Shown here: one piece after another, positions 22,024 to 33,475 of the stretch
Layout of the letters: every line of letters starts with the position of its first letter
Position numbering within the stretch: position 1 is the stretch's first letter
From: Thozetella sp. PMI_491
Lineage: Eukaryota; Ascomycota; Sordariomycetes; Chaetosphaeriales; Chaetosphaeriaceae
Direction of reading: 5' to 3'
Assembly (NCBI GenBank): GCA_021432635.1
Contig: MU270022.1
Span: forward strand, 1,302,001 to 1,366,000
Length of the DNA stretch: 64,000 nucleotides
Translations under genes and position numbers: made by a program
The notes under the pieces: model-generated
What the model saw: the letters and a program-made list of their open reading frames with translations, nothing else
Told to the model about the DNA's origin: nothing
Database searches by the model: none

Positions 22024-23771
22024 TTAGGAAAGTTTCGCTGACAGCGTCCCAACCTCTTTGCGTGCCGTCTCTCTGAGGACGCGCCGTAGAATCTTACCCG
22101 ACTGTAAAATGAAATGTCAGAAAATTCCCAGGTTTGTTTTCGTCGCCCTTTTTGGAAGAGATTTTGGCTACTTACCGGGATTCTAGGGAGGCCGTCCACG
22201 AACTTGACCCCGCCTGTAAGCCATTTATACTTGGCCAACTTCCCCTCCACCCATTTGTTGACGTCTTCCTCCCGAAGATGAGAGCCTGGAGCTTTTACGA
22301 GATATGCACGCGGCATCTCCTTCCCGTCGATAGTGACCCCAACCACACCGGCATCGACGATGCCCTTTAGCTCTAAGAGGACGGCCTCCACCTCTGCCGG
22401 GGCAACTTGGAACCCTTTAACCTTGATGAGTTCCTTGATCCTGTCGACGACGAAGATTTGTGCTCCAGGTTTGTCTGTATCGAGATAGCCAACGTCTCCC
22501 GTCCTCAGCCACCTGACCCCATTCTCTACCACAATCGAGTTGCGCGTAGCTTCAGGATTCTGCCAGTAGCCCTTCATAAGGGTGGGGCCCGACAACCACA
22601 GCTCGCCCCTGTCGTCGGGACGCGTTACTTCGGTATTCCCATCCATCAACTTCACCGTAACGTTGGGCATGATCTCTCCCACCGATCCAGTGGCCTCTGT
22701 GGCCTCCGGGCTTGTCGTGGTAGCAAGGCATGTAAACTCTGTCATACCCCAGCTCTGCTGGACGAAGACACCGCCGGCAGGCCACAAATTGGCTACCTTT
22801 GTGCCTACGTCGGGGGCGAGTGGTGCAGTGCCGCACCTCAATTCTTTCACTGTCGAGAGATCGTATTTCTTAGAGAGAGGACTCGTTGCTAGAGCCTGTA
22901 CAATCGGGGGTGCCACAACCATATCGGTGATTCCGTACTTCTCGACGTGTTGAAGCATCTGCTCGAAGTTGAAAGCTGGCATGATGTAGGTTGGGAATCG
23001 GTAGGCCACGGCGTTTACGGCATAGGTTGTCTGTGCTGCCGCGTGGTACATGGGGAGGAGGCAAAGACATCGGATGGACGGGTTCGGCCCCCGGCCCAGC
23101 CGAGATATTTCACGGAACGCTTCTCCATTCGCGACGTAGGCGAAGTGCGTGATCTCAACGCCTTTCGGCACGCCCGTTGTGCCCGAGCTGTAGTTCAAGG
23201 CGCATGTGGCGTTGCGAACATCTTCCGGCTCTATCCAATCGAATCCTTCCGCATCCGCGTCAGAGGCTAGCAATGTGTTCATAGCCCGTATGCCTGGTGA
23301 GTTGGGTTTGAGCTCAGAGGCTGCTACCATATCGAAAACCAATAGGCGGCTCTTAGCCATGCCGACTTGCTCCGCAGCTGCGACTGCGACATCTAACAAA
23401 CTAGGGGCGATGACAACAAACGCCGGGCTGCTGTCTTTGTATTGTAAGCCAAGTTCACGTGGAGTGAACGCAGGGCTAGCGCCGGTAAAAATGCCCCCGG
23501 CCATGATAATTCCTAGGAGGCAGGCAGGGTAGAAGATGCCATTGCCGCTGAAGCACAAGACCCGATCCCCGGGGCGAAGGCCCTGATTCCGGAGTCCCAG
23601 GGCAATCTTTTTGGCCCAGAGGCGGAGTCCGGCGAGCGAGAGAAAACGATCGGGTTGATCAGGGTCAATAAACGCTGGACTGTCCGGGAGCGGCCCGGAG
23701 GGTGAGCCAAATAACCACTTCTGTACCGAAACTTCGGGTAGCGGGACGCTCCATCGCGACTGGATTGGCAT
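22024..23771 (-). CDS. AMP-dependent acyl/aryl-CoA ligase (4-coumarate-CoA ligase-like)
   Basis: Two exons, 22176-23771 and 22024-22101, give 557 aa. The second exon supplies the conserved C-terminal SGKILRR with the catalytic Lys; the unspliced reading frame would miss it. Core adenylation motifs are SSGTTGVPKG (195-204), QSWGMTEFTC, GELWLSGPTLMKGYW, LRTGDVGYLD and DRIKELIKVKGFQVAPAEVE. The enzyme adenylates a carboxylic acid with ATP and joins it to CoA. Fungal homologues act on phenylpropanoids, fatty acids or metabolite precursors. The C-terminus ends KLS, which is not a canonical PTS1, so peroxisomal location is uncertain. No partner pathway genes are adjacent. Confidence 0.93.
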
Positions 23772-26052
23772 TTTGTCTTTCCGTTCGACGATCGTTCCAG
23801 ACGACCGGACTTGTTCTTTGTTTTTGTTGGAGTGTATTGTTTCTTGTAAAAATGTGCGGGGTGAACGACCGACTTCCGGGTACTTTTGACGCCCGAAGTG
23901 CCGCGCAAGCTACCCCGGCCACTAGCCACGCTATAAAACAACAAAAGGAGACTGCTAGGCCTTCTGGGTACGCATACGCGAAGCGACCAGGCGGCACAGG
24001 CTTACACGTGGGGAAGGAGTGGAAGAATTGGGCGCTATTCCGAACGAGTGTACAAACGAGAGCAGCAGGACCTCATAGCAGTCCACAGTACATGGTTTTA
24101 TTGCCTCCACAAAGACCGAAGATGGCCTATGAACCTGAAGTGTCTTCTTTTCTCCAGCCAAATAAAACAGAGGTGGCTGTCGATCTTGCCCCACCGCCAC
24201 ACTTCGAGTCTATGCCACTCTCGGAAGAAGCTGGAACGCGTCGGCTGCACCATCGAGGGAATCCAAGACCGAGTGTGGACCCTTGTCACTCACTAGTGTG
24301 CCATCACCCCAGCCCGCAGCGGGGGCGGGCAGTGTTCTCCCTCGCTCACCTCTGAGACAGGCGATGTGGCATTACATCATCAAGCAGAGAGGTTTTTCTA
24401 GCCATTGTTGGGCCATGCATTCAATATGCACGACATATGCAGTGGAAACCTAGCCGATGAGAATAGTCGAAGACAAGACGAATGGTCGGAGACAAGACGA
24501 ACGACGGGTACCTCGCAATCTCTACAGGTCGGGGATCGTAATCCACCCGGCTGTCGGCACGAGGTTTTATTGGCGCAAAGCAAATATGCCACAAGCGCCT
24601 CACGGTCGTAGGGACGAAGTATACAGATAGTGCTCAACAATTGCTTGAGGGTAGCTAAGCCTACAACCTCTGCTGCAAAGGGATAGCTACAACCATCGCC
24701 CTAGGTCGTTCGCAACAGGACCTAAACCGCTTCAAGGGGACTCTCCTACCGACTGCCCCGTAGCGAGTGTATACAAATTTAAATACTCCCCATCGTGATA
24801 CAACCGTCCGCGAAAATGCCATAGCATGCAATTGGGCTCCGCCTGGAGCAGATTGAAGCTGGTATCGGCTCGCCTATCCTCGCTGTAATGTCATCTCGGT
24901 AGATTTATGGTGAGAGGACCAGTAAGACAAAACAATCCCCGTTGGCAAGCTCGGGCAGACCCAGTTCCATCGCGGGCGACCACACCGGTACACGACAGAG
25001 GTCAACCCAACTGCGACTGCAAGACGATGTCAGGGGGTTGGTTCTTGTTTAGAATACTAGTCGGCGGGAAATAATTTGGTCGTTGGTGGCAAAGACTTTG
25101 GTGCGGGGGATTCCACCTTCGTTTGGCGGCGGACACACCTTCCAGCCGGACACAAGAAAAGCCACGACGTCTATGATTGTGTGTTACACCAGACTAAGCT
25201 TATATTCATGCCACTTCTTTGCTGCTGTGTCCCCCACACGCTATTCAACCAGTAAAACCGGGGTAATGCGCCAAGCGAGCACCAATTGCACTGTATCCGC
25301 TTCCCAAGTGCCAGGGCCGCGGAGGCAGTCAACGGGAACGGCTCGACGTCGCTAGTCGCTAGCCATAAAAAGTCTCTCCATGTGGTCCTTGATATTCTCA
25401 GTCACCGGACTTGCATCTGCTGTATGCAGCATTCTCTTGGGACCTACCTAATTAGTCAGCGCTGCCTTGCTGGTTCCGTACTCACCCGAGTCTATTAAGA
25501 AAAAAGAGCGATAGTAAAGAACTAAGCCACCATTAGGCTCTGCTGTAGTGCATATGCCAACAGTGCAACGGCCCCGGGAGCCAAGCATTCGGGTACGGCT
25601 CAAGATCATTGGGCACCGAGATTGCCCTCCTGACTAGATGGTCAGTCGGGCTATCCAACCACCGTGCAGCAGCCTCGTTCCGTCATAACCGGGCCTAGCA
25701 TACGCTCGCTACGGGCCGATGATACGCAGAATCTACCTCTCTTGGCCCGTTTTCTCCACAGATTAGGGCCATGAACAACCAACTCGTGTGGGGCGGAGCA
25801 GCACGTATTTCCGCATTATCCCATACCTAGCCTTGGCAAGTTGGCGGGGCCAGGCCAAGCTTCTTGGGTCGATCCTTCAGAGGCTCTACCTCAATTTCTT
25901 CTTCTTGCACAGTTTCTCCCCGGCTTTTTAACCAGACACATCCCCCACCACAGCCTCGTCCCGTGCAACCTGGAGTACCGGCTTCTTTGATGCGCTAACC
26001 ACCGAGGCCACACCCACTCTCTCCCTCCCCTCCACCCAACCTCTGCGAGCAC
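23772..26052. other. Long divergent intergenic region
   Basis: About 2.3 kb between the CoA-ligase gene (minus) and the CorA-like gene (plus). No supported gene. Contains the 19-base tandem duplication at 24466-24503. Confidence 0.4.
24466..24503. repeat. 19-base tandem duplication
   Basis: GTCGAAGACAAGACGAATG is followed directly by GTCGGAGACAAGACGAACG, two mismatches in 19 positions. Likely a chance slippage duplication in intergenic DNA. Confidence 0.7.
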
Positions 26053-28273
26053 ATGAGTGTCCCGGCGCTGAGACAGCCACCGGTCATTCACAATGCAGCA
26101 GAATATACCCAATTGACATCGGCTGAGCGATCTGATCGCCCTCCCGAATCCCAACCCGACCCCGCGCCGCGCACCGGCCTCTTCGCCTTCGACGGCGTGA
26201 GCCTCCGAGGCAACGTTCTCTCGCGCAATTCCTCGCGATTCGAGTACCACGAGTACGCCGTCTTCAAGGCTTCAGGGGACGGTCTGCTGGCGCACCCCCA
26301 CCGGCACGTTCGCCACAGCCTGCTCTCAGACGAGTCGTCCGGGTCACGACACTTCAACTTGGCGTTTCGCCACCGCCACGGTCTGAACGAGAAGGTAAGG
26401 AGCACCAATTACGAAAGCTCCGCTGTCGCACTCGGTGGGAATATGGGCTGATGATGTATAGGGCGAGTTTAAGCCTCTAGATGGCAACTCTAGCCGTTAC
26501 CTCGAAGGCCGAGTCCGCCAAGTGTAAGTTTCCAGTTGGAGCGTCCTCCCTGGCCCACAGATGCTCGTCTTCTTTCCGCGCATGCTATATCCTAACAAAC
26601 ACAGCATATGTCGCCGTGACGTGAGATCTGAAGATGGTCGGAGGGATGGCCTCTTCCTCTCCCAAACCGACTTTGACGCCCTGGACTTGCACCCTGGCAC
26701 ACTCCAAACCGCTAACCGCACGACTACCGAGTTCATGGCTTGGAACCGGGCGCACGACAAGCTCAGCTTGATCCTCTCGTTTGGCTCCAAGCCGCGGCCG
26801 CCATTCGACTTTCTCTCAATGACGTACAGCATCCCAGACCGCACGTCCACCATTCTGATCCGCCAGTCGTACAACCCTTCCAAGCACCACTTCGACGACG
26901 TGCCGGAGTACCAGGGCCGCATGGAGGCGTGTCGGGCGCACTGGGGCCATCCGCTGGTCACGGCGGTGGTCATGCTCCAAGTACAGTTCGCTCGCACCGA
27001 GGCCGCCATAGTCGACAACACTTCTGAGGTGTTCCGGCTCGAACAAGACGTTAGCGGGCTTGTGGGGTTTGGAGCCTTCGACTCGCGACTACAAGCACGC
27101 AGCCGGACTTCCACAATTTCGGTCGGTGGCCAGAATCCGACCCCCAACGGAGAAGCGACAATGGCCCTAGGGAAGAGCACAACGCTGTTAATGAAGCGTG
27201 CGCACGACGCCCTACGCCGTTCCATCCGCCTGCTTGACACGGTGCGATGGATGGATCGCGCTGTGCACATGCTGATCAAAGCGGGTGACGAGATGGGGGA
27301 TTTATTAGCCGACGATGAAGATGTGGCACCCTCGACGCCGCTTCTATCCCCGACCCTCAGCCCGGGCTCTTTTACACCCCGGACACATCGCTACTCGAAT
27401 ATCTCGCTGAGAGAGCGTGCTGTACACCACCCGATGGAAAGTCACTGGCATGAGATCAGGCAGTACCTCGAGGGCCTGCTGCAGCTGTGCGCCGGCCTAG
27501 ATACGGACCGCAGCATGCTAGAGGTGAGGTGCAAGGCGCAGATTGACATGGTAAGCCCACCCCCCGTCTCCTGTTTGTGGAACACTGGCCATGAACTTAT
27601 TCCCGACTAGATATGCAGTAAGATGGCGTCGGAAGACAACACGCTCAACGCTCAAATGGCGGTGGCCTCTACTCGTGATAGTTCGTCGATGAAGGCGCTC
27701 GCCGTCATCACGGCCATCTTCCTGCCTGGCGAGTTCATCGGGACTGTCTTTGGCATGTCTATGTTTGACTGGCAGGATATCGACCCGGAAAACAACGACA
27801 ATGGCGGCATCGACGACAAGCACCCCATTGTCACATCCCGGTTCTGGATCTACTGGGCCATCGTCATCCCTATGAGCATCACCATCCTGGCAGTCTGGCG
27901 GGTGTGGTGGGTCATCCAAGACCGGCAGTTCCGAAGATACTTGAGCCCCGAACTCAGTGAGCAGAAGTACTGGAGTGACACTGGGAAGCCGCGGGAGCTA
28001 GAGAGCTCATTCTGGCACGACTTCTTTTACCTCTCGGTAAGGCGTGAGTACAATAAGAGCGCTGCGAACGGGGAGAAGAAGAACATGCTATCTCGGTCCA
28101 CGAGCCTGTCCCGTGACTCGTTCGCCGATCACCCCTATGAGAACCAACGATCGCCTATCACCGGGCAGACTAGCAGTTTCGGGCCACCAATGGAGCCAAC
28201 TGTTTCTAGGATGAGACAGGTCATGTTCCCCGAGGTCATCGGGAAAGGGAGACATCCACTCGATGCCGTATGA
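26053..28273 (+). CDS. CorA-like Mg2+ transporter (fungal membrane protein)
   Basis: Four exons, 26053-26394, 26462-26523, 26605-27550 and 27611-28273, give 670 aa. The large cytosolic N-domain ends in a long helix (KSTTLLMKRAHDALRRS... HEIRQYLEGLLQLC... EVRCKAQIDMICSKMAS). Two C-terminal membrane helices follow: ALAVITAIFLPGEFIGTVFGM and FWIYWAIVIPMSITILAVW. The CorA signature GMN after TM1 is GMS here (498-500), as is common in this fungal branch, so Mg2+ selectivity is not assured. The acidic loop (QDIDPENNDNGG) between helices fits a pentameric CorA channel. Ser-rich phosphorylatable tail. All four introns have canonical ends. Confidence 0.9.
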
Positions 28274-28538
28274 GCGAACTTTGGGAATGAATATGTTGTT
28301 ATGATGCTATGAATTCCCATGCTTTCCGTCTGGATGCGCGCCATAACCGGCTATAATAGAAATAAAGACGAACTTTTGACCAGATGATGTCGTGCTTTAA
28401 CCCCCGTGCTCGCGGTAGAAGTTGTGCCCGTAACGAAGATATACCCAGGCATCAAGATTACATGTCAGGCATTGCCATAGTTCGCTTGTACTAATGCTTT
28501 CCGGCTTCTCCAACTCCCAGACCCTTTCGCCGCATAGA

Positions 28539-28862
28539 TCAGATAGGTGCCCCGGCGCCCTGTGCGCATCGCGCTTGCCTCGTACCGCAGTCACTGGCGG
28601 CGCCGTAGTCGCAACAAGACCCTGTGGAACCACACTGATAGACATGGGTATACACCCGTTTGACACTGATTGCATACGCATCGGTAGCGACGCAATTTCC
28701 GCAGTATAGGCCAGCCTTAATGCCAGATACACACTTGCAACCGTTGGCAGAGCATGCTCGGCTGATTAGATCACCGCGTGCTTCCACGGGAGACCCCAAG
28801 GCACTTGCAGCCACTGCAGCCACCATGGAAGTAGCAAGGGTGAGTAATAGCTTGACGTGCAT
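28539..28862 (-). CDS. Small secreted cysteine-rich protein (10 Cys)
   Basis: Single exon, 107 aa. Signal peptide at residues 1-20 ([20 protein letters not shown]), followed by a short pro-segment with basic sites ([12 protein letters not shown]) that could be processed. Ten cysteines occur in 66 residues ([35 protein letters not shown]), implying five disulfides. No named domain recognised. It converges with the CorA-like gene (266 bases between stops). Effector-like by size, secretion and Cys content; function unknown. Confidence 0.82.
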   Translation of the reverse strand: MHVKLLLTLATSMVAAVAASALGSPVEARGDLISRACSANGCKCVSGIKAGLYCGNCVATDAYAISVKRVYTHVYQCGSTGSCCDYGAASDCGTRQARCAQGAGAPI

Positions 28863-29422
28863 ATTGTTGACAATTCGTTCACACCAGAAATGATGTTTTG
28901 CCTTGTGTTAGACACGGTTGCAGGTATAGACTCGGCTCATGAGGTTTGCAGAATAAAGAGTACGGCGAGAGGTGAGTTTAGGTTAGGTTAGTTCTCCAGT
29001 CTTGTCCCTCTAACTGGGAACACTTTATATTAATAAAAGAGAAATAAAGTTCAACAAATCTTTGGATTTACATCAGCTACGGCTTAACACTCAACCCGAG
29101 CCCGGCATTGAAATAAGCAGAAGCTGTAAGACCGGGAGAATATGGATTTGCCCCAGGCGGGACAGCTGGTTGTACCTGGCCCACTTACTCCACTGGGACT
29201 AGCCACATCGAGCCGATGATTCCTGGCGGCTTTTGCAACAAATCTTCTGGGTTGCGGGTTCGCAAAGCCTATTGTGACCTTGGATGTGCATAAAGGCCTG
29301 CCCTTTCTACTTGAGAGAAAGACATGTCCGTTACACAACTCTTGACTCACCATTCCTGGCTGAATACAAGGCCGAGGTATCACGACCAGAATTCAATACA
29401 ACCAACATGGAATACGACCAAG
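28863..29422. other. Intergenic, no gene seen
   Basis: Between the minus-strand 10-Cys gene and the haloacid dehalogenase relic. No supported coding region. Confidence 0.45.
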
Positions 29423-30391
29423 ATGGTGAACATAGCCCAACTGCGTGCCCTTTTCTTTGATGTCTACGGGGCGTGTGTAGCCTAGAGGAGGCTAGTGGCA
29501 AATGCCTTATTCGGAGCGGCCACTGCCGTCTTGGAGTCGAATACAACGTCGATTAATAGTCAGGCCCTAGCCATAGCGGCAAATATGGTATGCCCCAGCC
29601 TGTTTAGCACTACGATAGAGTATAAAGCTGATCTTTTTTCCAGAACTATACGGACTGGTTTAACTTTGGCGGGGCTGGTACCTCCGAAGACAAAAGATAC
29701 TGTCGATAAATCTGGGTACTAGCTGGAGCAGGAATGGAAACTAGAAGGGAACCAGTTCGTCGCGGACTGTATCGTACAATTCAACAACTTAGACTAGAGA
29801 GCCATCGACCGACACCATATTGAAGTGCTGCCTAAACTCTAAACTCCTCGCGGACCACGGCCTGGTTATTGCTGGCGGAAATACCAGCAACCTGTCGATC
29901 CAACTCGAGAACGGCTGGCTCTGGAAGGAGCCATAGCTAATGCGCCTCGGCCTCGTCTGGCGCTCTCTGCCCCCCTAGCAGATACTAACCATGGCTTGGA
30001 ATTGCTCAATACACAATATCCTCCGGTCCTTAGCAACTCGTACAACAACTTGCTAGACGAGCTGGCGGCATATAGTAGCATCCCTTTCTAGCATCTATTT
30101 GCCTCCGCCATGTTCCACTCTTACAAGCCGAACATTACGGTCTATGAGATGCGGCCGCCAAGATGGGCATAAAGCCCAAGGAGTGTGCCCTTGTGGCCGC
30201 CCACCTACCACACCTAGCAGCTGCGAAATCGATCGGATTTTATGCGATATATGTCGGGAGGCCGTTGGAAGGAAAGAGACCGGATCTACCGACCCAGGGT
30301 ATTCCGAATCTTTAGGTTAAAGGAAACAAAGAGGGATTTATTTCGGTTGCGAGGCACTTGGGGATACCAGTTGACGAACATCCGGTTCTAC
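29423..30391 (+). pseudogene. Haloacid dehalogenase type II pseudogene
   Basis: Decayed HAD-superfamily gene. It begins MVNIAQLRALFFDVYGACVA (motif I, D-x-Y-G), then meets an in-frame TAG at 29483 where the family has Trp. A likely intron near 29587-29642 leads to NYTDWFNFGGAG. Later pieces in shifted frames show the family's motif II region (LSNSYNNLLDELAAY), FASAMFHSYKPN (motif III Lys) and KECALVAAHLPHLAAAKSIG (motif IV region). At least two further stops and two frameshifts break it. Type II enzymes hydrolyse 2-haloacids. Two stops are of the TGG-to-TAG and CAG-to-TAG type expected from repeat-induced point mutation. No function is expected from this copy. Confidence 0.82.
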
Positions 30392-30785
30392 CGTAGTATT
30401 ACTTCCTTATTCTTCCGAGAGCGTCCCTCATGGGCCGCAAGTAGGCCCAGTCTCCTCCAAGGAGCTTTCCTCCTGATATAGTTAGCCTTCGTGCCAGTCC
30501 ACAGTGCATAATACAGATCCTCTCTTTCCTCTAGCTCTTCTGACTCTTAGTTGTACTAACGCTCTTCCAGCGAACTTCTTGTCCCCTTTAGACTCGACCG
30601 CCGAGTCTTCCGTGGGCAGAAACTAGGCCTTGCCTCACCCATCTCTCCACCGGCCAAAAGAATCAGAGAGCAGGTTAGTTGGTGTCCACTTGCAGTTCAT
30701 AGGTGACTGTCTCGTTAGATAACACTTTAAATCTCTACATAAATAGGTTGTTGTTTTATCTATAAAAAAATAAGTAGAGTAGTGG
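30392..30785. other. Intergenic, AT-rich, no gene seen
   Basis: Between the dehalogenase relic and the first UstYa gene; AT-rich near 30720-30780. Probably the shared 3' region. Confidence 0.4.
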
Positions 30786-31817
30786 CTAAGTTCTTTCTCT
30801 CGAACGGAACTCCGGGTCAGTCGGAAGCATCCTAGAATAACTCCAGTCTTCGATAGAACTCCACTTCACACAAACTGACGTAGCTTTAGATCTTGTTACT
30901 GGCCTCAGCGCTTTATCATCATCCCACACAAATGAGTCGATGCCAGTATTGCCGTAGCACATAATAGTCAGGCGGAGTGCCTCGAGACAATGGTCTAGCA
31001 AAAGCCAGGTTTAGTGACTTTCGCTTCACCGTGGAGTGTGAAACTATTCATACCTAGGTGCCCGCGCATCTCGCGTTCCTGGCCATCCGTGAGATTTGGA
31101 TAATATATGTCTCGATAAAGATGAAGCCTTATTTGGCGCTGTATCTGTGTGAGTAACCATATCTCGGAGAAAGAATATCTATAGAGGAGAGTAGGTACTA
31201 GACAATGAAGTTCATGGTAGACACTAAGGCCGGCGGGATACCCGCCATCAGCCAGCTCAGCCAAGTCTGTCAGAGACTCTCCCGCCATCTTAAGCTCCTC
31301 GAGCGTAACTTTGAAGGTAGATGCTATATTTGACCTAGCTGTCAATATAAAGATAGCCAAGAACGAAACTAAATGAGAGAGGGCTGATCAACGTACGTCG
31401 TACCAGTCTATCCCAAGCTTCATTTTGTTCCGCGGTGGGGAGGCCAGCATATTCGCTATGTTGGTGCCCGAATGAAGCTGCGTTCCTTATTTCGTATTCG
31501 ATGAATGTAGAAACAGGAGCTCAGAGTATATTAGCAATGCCCTCTTATGGTATATGTTGTCTATCCGTACACCATGACTGCCCAGGGATAGTCGCTCGAC
31601 ATATAGCCGTCGTATCCATGCGCCAAAGGAGGACCAGTAATAATAATACCACCACATGAAGAACTGAAAGATATGCCAGCACCAACGTGGATGCTTTCGG
31701 AAAATAGACAATGGGCTTTGGTGAGGAGACCTGTTCGCCATCTGCAAGATATGTCAGCTTATAGTAACCACATTTCCCCGAGGCTTTGCTTCTCAATTCC
31801 CGGATAGGGCATTCCAT
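30786..31817 (-). CDS. UstYa-type oxidase (DUF3328), copy 1, canonical
   Basis: Five exons, 31571-31817, 31397-31519, 31199-31338, 31054-31138 and 30786-30994, give 267 aa. A cytosolic N-terminus is followed by one membrane helix (about 45-64) and then the family pattern SWSPV...FIEYEIRN, HSEYAGLPTAEQNEAWDRLV, VTLEEL and the two HxxHC boxes: HELHC (165-169) and DHCLEALR (199-206) preceded by His196. The Cys/Trp C-terminal part (VCVKWSSIEDW) is also typical. UstYa proteins catalyse oxidative cyclisation, hydroxylation or chlorination in ustiloxin-, asperipin- and cyclochlorotine-type pathways. The fourth exon could start at either of two nearby AG sites; I chose the one giving HCLRQIRLHLYRD. 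Confidence 0.88.
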
Positions 31818-32303
31818 CCTAAAGTGATATACAAGTAACCACAGAGACAGTGATATGGCAGGATATGGCAGATAAAGGTGACGAAAAGGCAAGAAATGTT
31901 ATATATTCCTCGACTTTGGAGTTTTAATACCCCGCAACAGTAAATTCCCGTGCGGAATAGTTCCTCGGGAGCTAGATCTAGCAACAGCTCCTAAAATAGC
32001 ATCCTGGGTCGAAAATGGTTAATATAGCGATACCTGCACCCTGGTTCAAGACCCCTGGTTTTGAACTGGGCCGCGAGGCACGGCAGCGGCGCACAATAGC
32101 GCCACAAACTTCATACAATATATGAATATGCGGTCCTTTAGATATGGACATGGTGATTAAAACGCCCGGGAAATATCCCTTGGCGCTTTTTTCGGCAAAG
32201 CTCGAAGACATGAAGGTATATAAAGGCGTCGTGTGGACTTCATAGTGGCATTCTTTCTTGGCAGAACCTAGCCATTATTCCCGCAAAGAAGTCGAGGATC
32301 AAG
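31818..32303. promoter_or_regulatory. Divergent promoter between UstYa copy 1 and a small secreted protein
   Basis: The two genes diverge across 486 bases. A TATA box (TATATAAAG, 32217-32225) lies 79 bases before the plus-strand start. A minus-strand open frame inside (31978-32211) has no family resemblance and was not called. Confidence 0.55.
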
Positions 32304-32781
32304 ATGCATTTCAGCGAACTTTTTGCCACTTTCGTTGCTCTTGTAGGGCCACTAATGGTTTTCTCTTTACCAACTGGTAAGAAGTGTTCCTAGATTATGA
32401 ACTATATACTCAAGGGGCTAATTTTGCAAGGCGGTATCAATGTGTCAGTTGTTCCTGGAGACGACAAGGGTCTTAGCATCCTTGAGAAACAACAACAGCC
32501 CGCGGCGTGCGCTGGGTCCAATAGGCCAGCTGCCAGCGGCGTCGGTGTGGAGGTTTGCATGTGGTTCTGAACGCATAGCGTACCTATCCACTTCTATTAA
32601 AGTTTTGAGGATTTCTAGTTGCGCATGATTTGTCTCGGTGCAGGAGGAGCAATATGGGAATGAAACTCGAAATCCTGGGACAGCTTCCTGTTCGCTTTCT
32701 GATCTGCTCCCAGTACAGCTTTCGGAAGAGCGAGTGTATTTCTGTACGCAAAAGCCTAAGACGACAATCAATAATATCTAG
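32304..32781 (+). CDS. Putative small secreted protein inside the UstYa locus
   Basis: Three proposed exons, 32304-32376, 32431-32552 and 32644-32781, give 110 aa. Exon 1 encodes a signal peptide (MHFSELFATFVALVGPLMVF). After splicing at GTAAGA the protein continues LPTGGINVSVVPG, later PAACAGSNRPAASGVG, and exon 3 adds SCSLSDLLPVQLSEERVYFC. Three cysteines in the mature part. The second intron has a less common GTTTGC donor, and the first an AAG acceptor, so boundaries are moderate in certainty. No dibasic (Lys-Arg) sites or internal repeats of the kind seen in dikaritin precursors. It shares a promoter region with UstYa copy 1. No family recognised. Confidence 0.6.
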
Positions 32782-33475
32782 TCCTTGTCAACAGATTGAT
32801 ATTGTAGCCAACCAAAACTCCCTCGACGTGATTTTAGGATGGGAAATCGGATAAGCATATCGCGCAAGTGCCGAACGCTTCTGTAAGGACCTTGTATCCG
32901 TTGGTCGAAGCGGTAGGTTGAATAGAATACTCACCTGACGATTAGGCACTCCGTACTCGTGTGTTCCTTCCTAGGAAAGGTACTTTGTTGCGCGGCTGGG
33001 GAGGATGTGTCTGGGCCCTGAGACGCGGGTCAGTCATCTTAGCATCGGTTCCTCGAGCTACGCAAAGCTGCTGCAGAAAAATACCGTGATATTATGCTAA
33101 ATAGAGGACCCGCCGCAGGTCTCTTGTTGGTTCTGCATAGAAAACGATGGGCGCACTCCAGGTGGCGGACAGGGGGTTACCTCTGTCGTGTTACCTGTTG
33201 GTTTTATGTCGACACGATGCGCGATTTCCGCCGGAATTGCCCTGAGGCGAAGTACCCTCAATTCTTTTCATAAGCTATCGGGCCAAGGCGTCTGCCGATT
33301 TCCCCTGGTCACGTTAAAGGCGCCCAGCTACCATCATATATTAGCGCAAATGGCTTAGCCATGTCCAAGGCTCTTCTTACCACTGTACTTTGCTCTCTCA
33401 ATTATTAGCAGCGGTTTGTAGCTTCCTTAAGCTGGCGATCACTGGCCAACGCTACTGCTTGCGAGGCGATTCTGC
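32782..33475. other. Intergenic, no gene seen
   Basis: Between two plus-strand genes of the UstYa locus. No supported coding region. Confidence 0.45.

Noticed and set aside
23702-24355. 217-codon plus-strand open frame over the CoA-ligase start
   Set aside because: Antisense to the ligase N-terminus and composition follows the shadow of that gene; no domain.
31978-32211. Minus-strand frame in the divergent promoter
   Set aside because: No family similarity and overlaps the TATA region of the secreted-protein gene.
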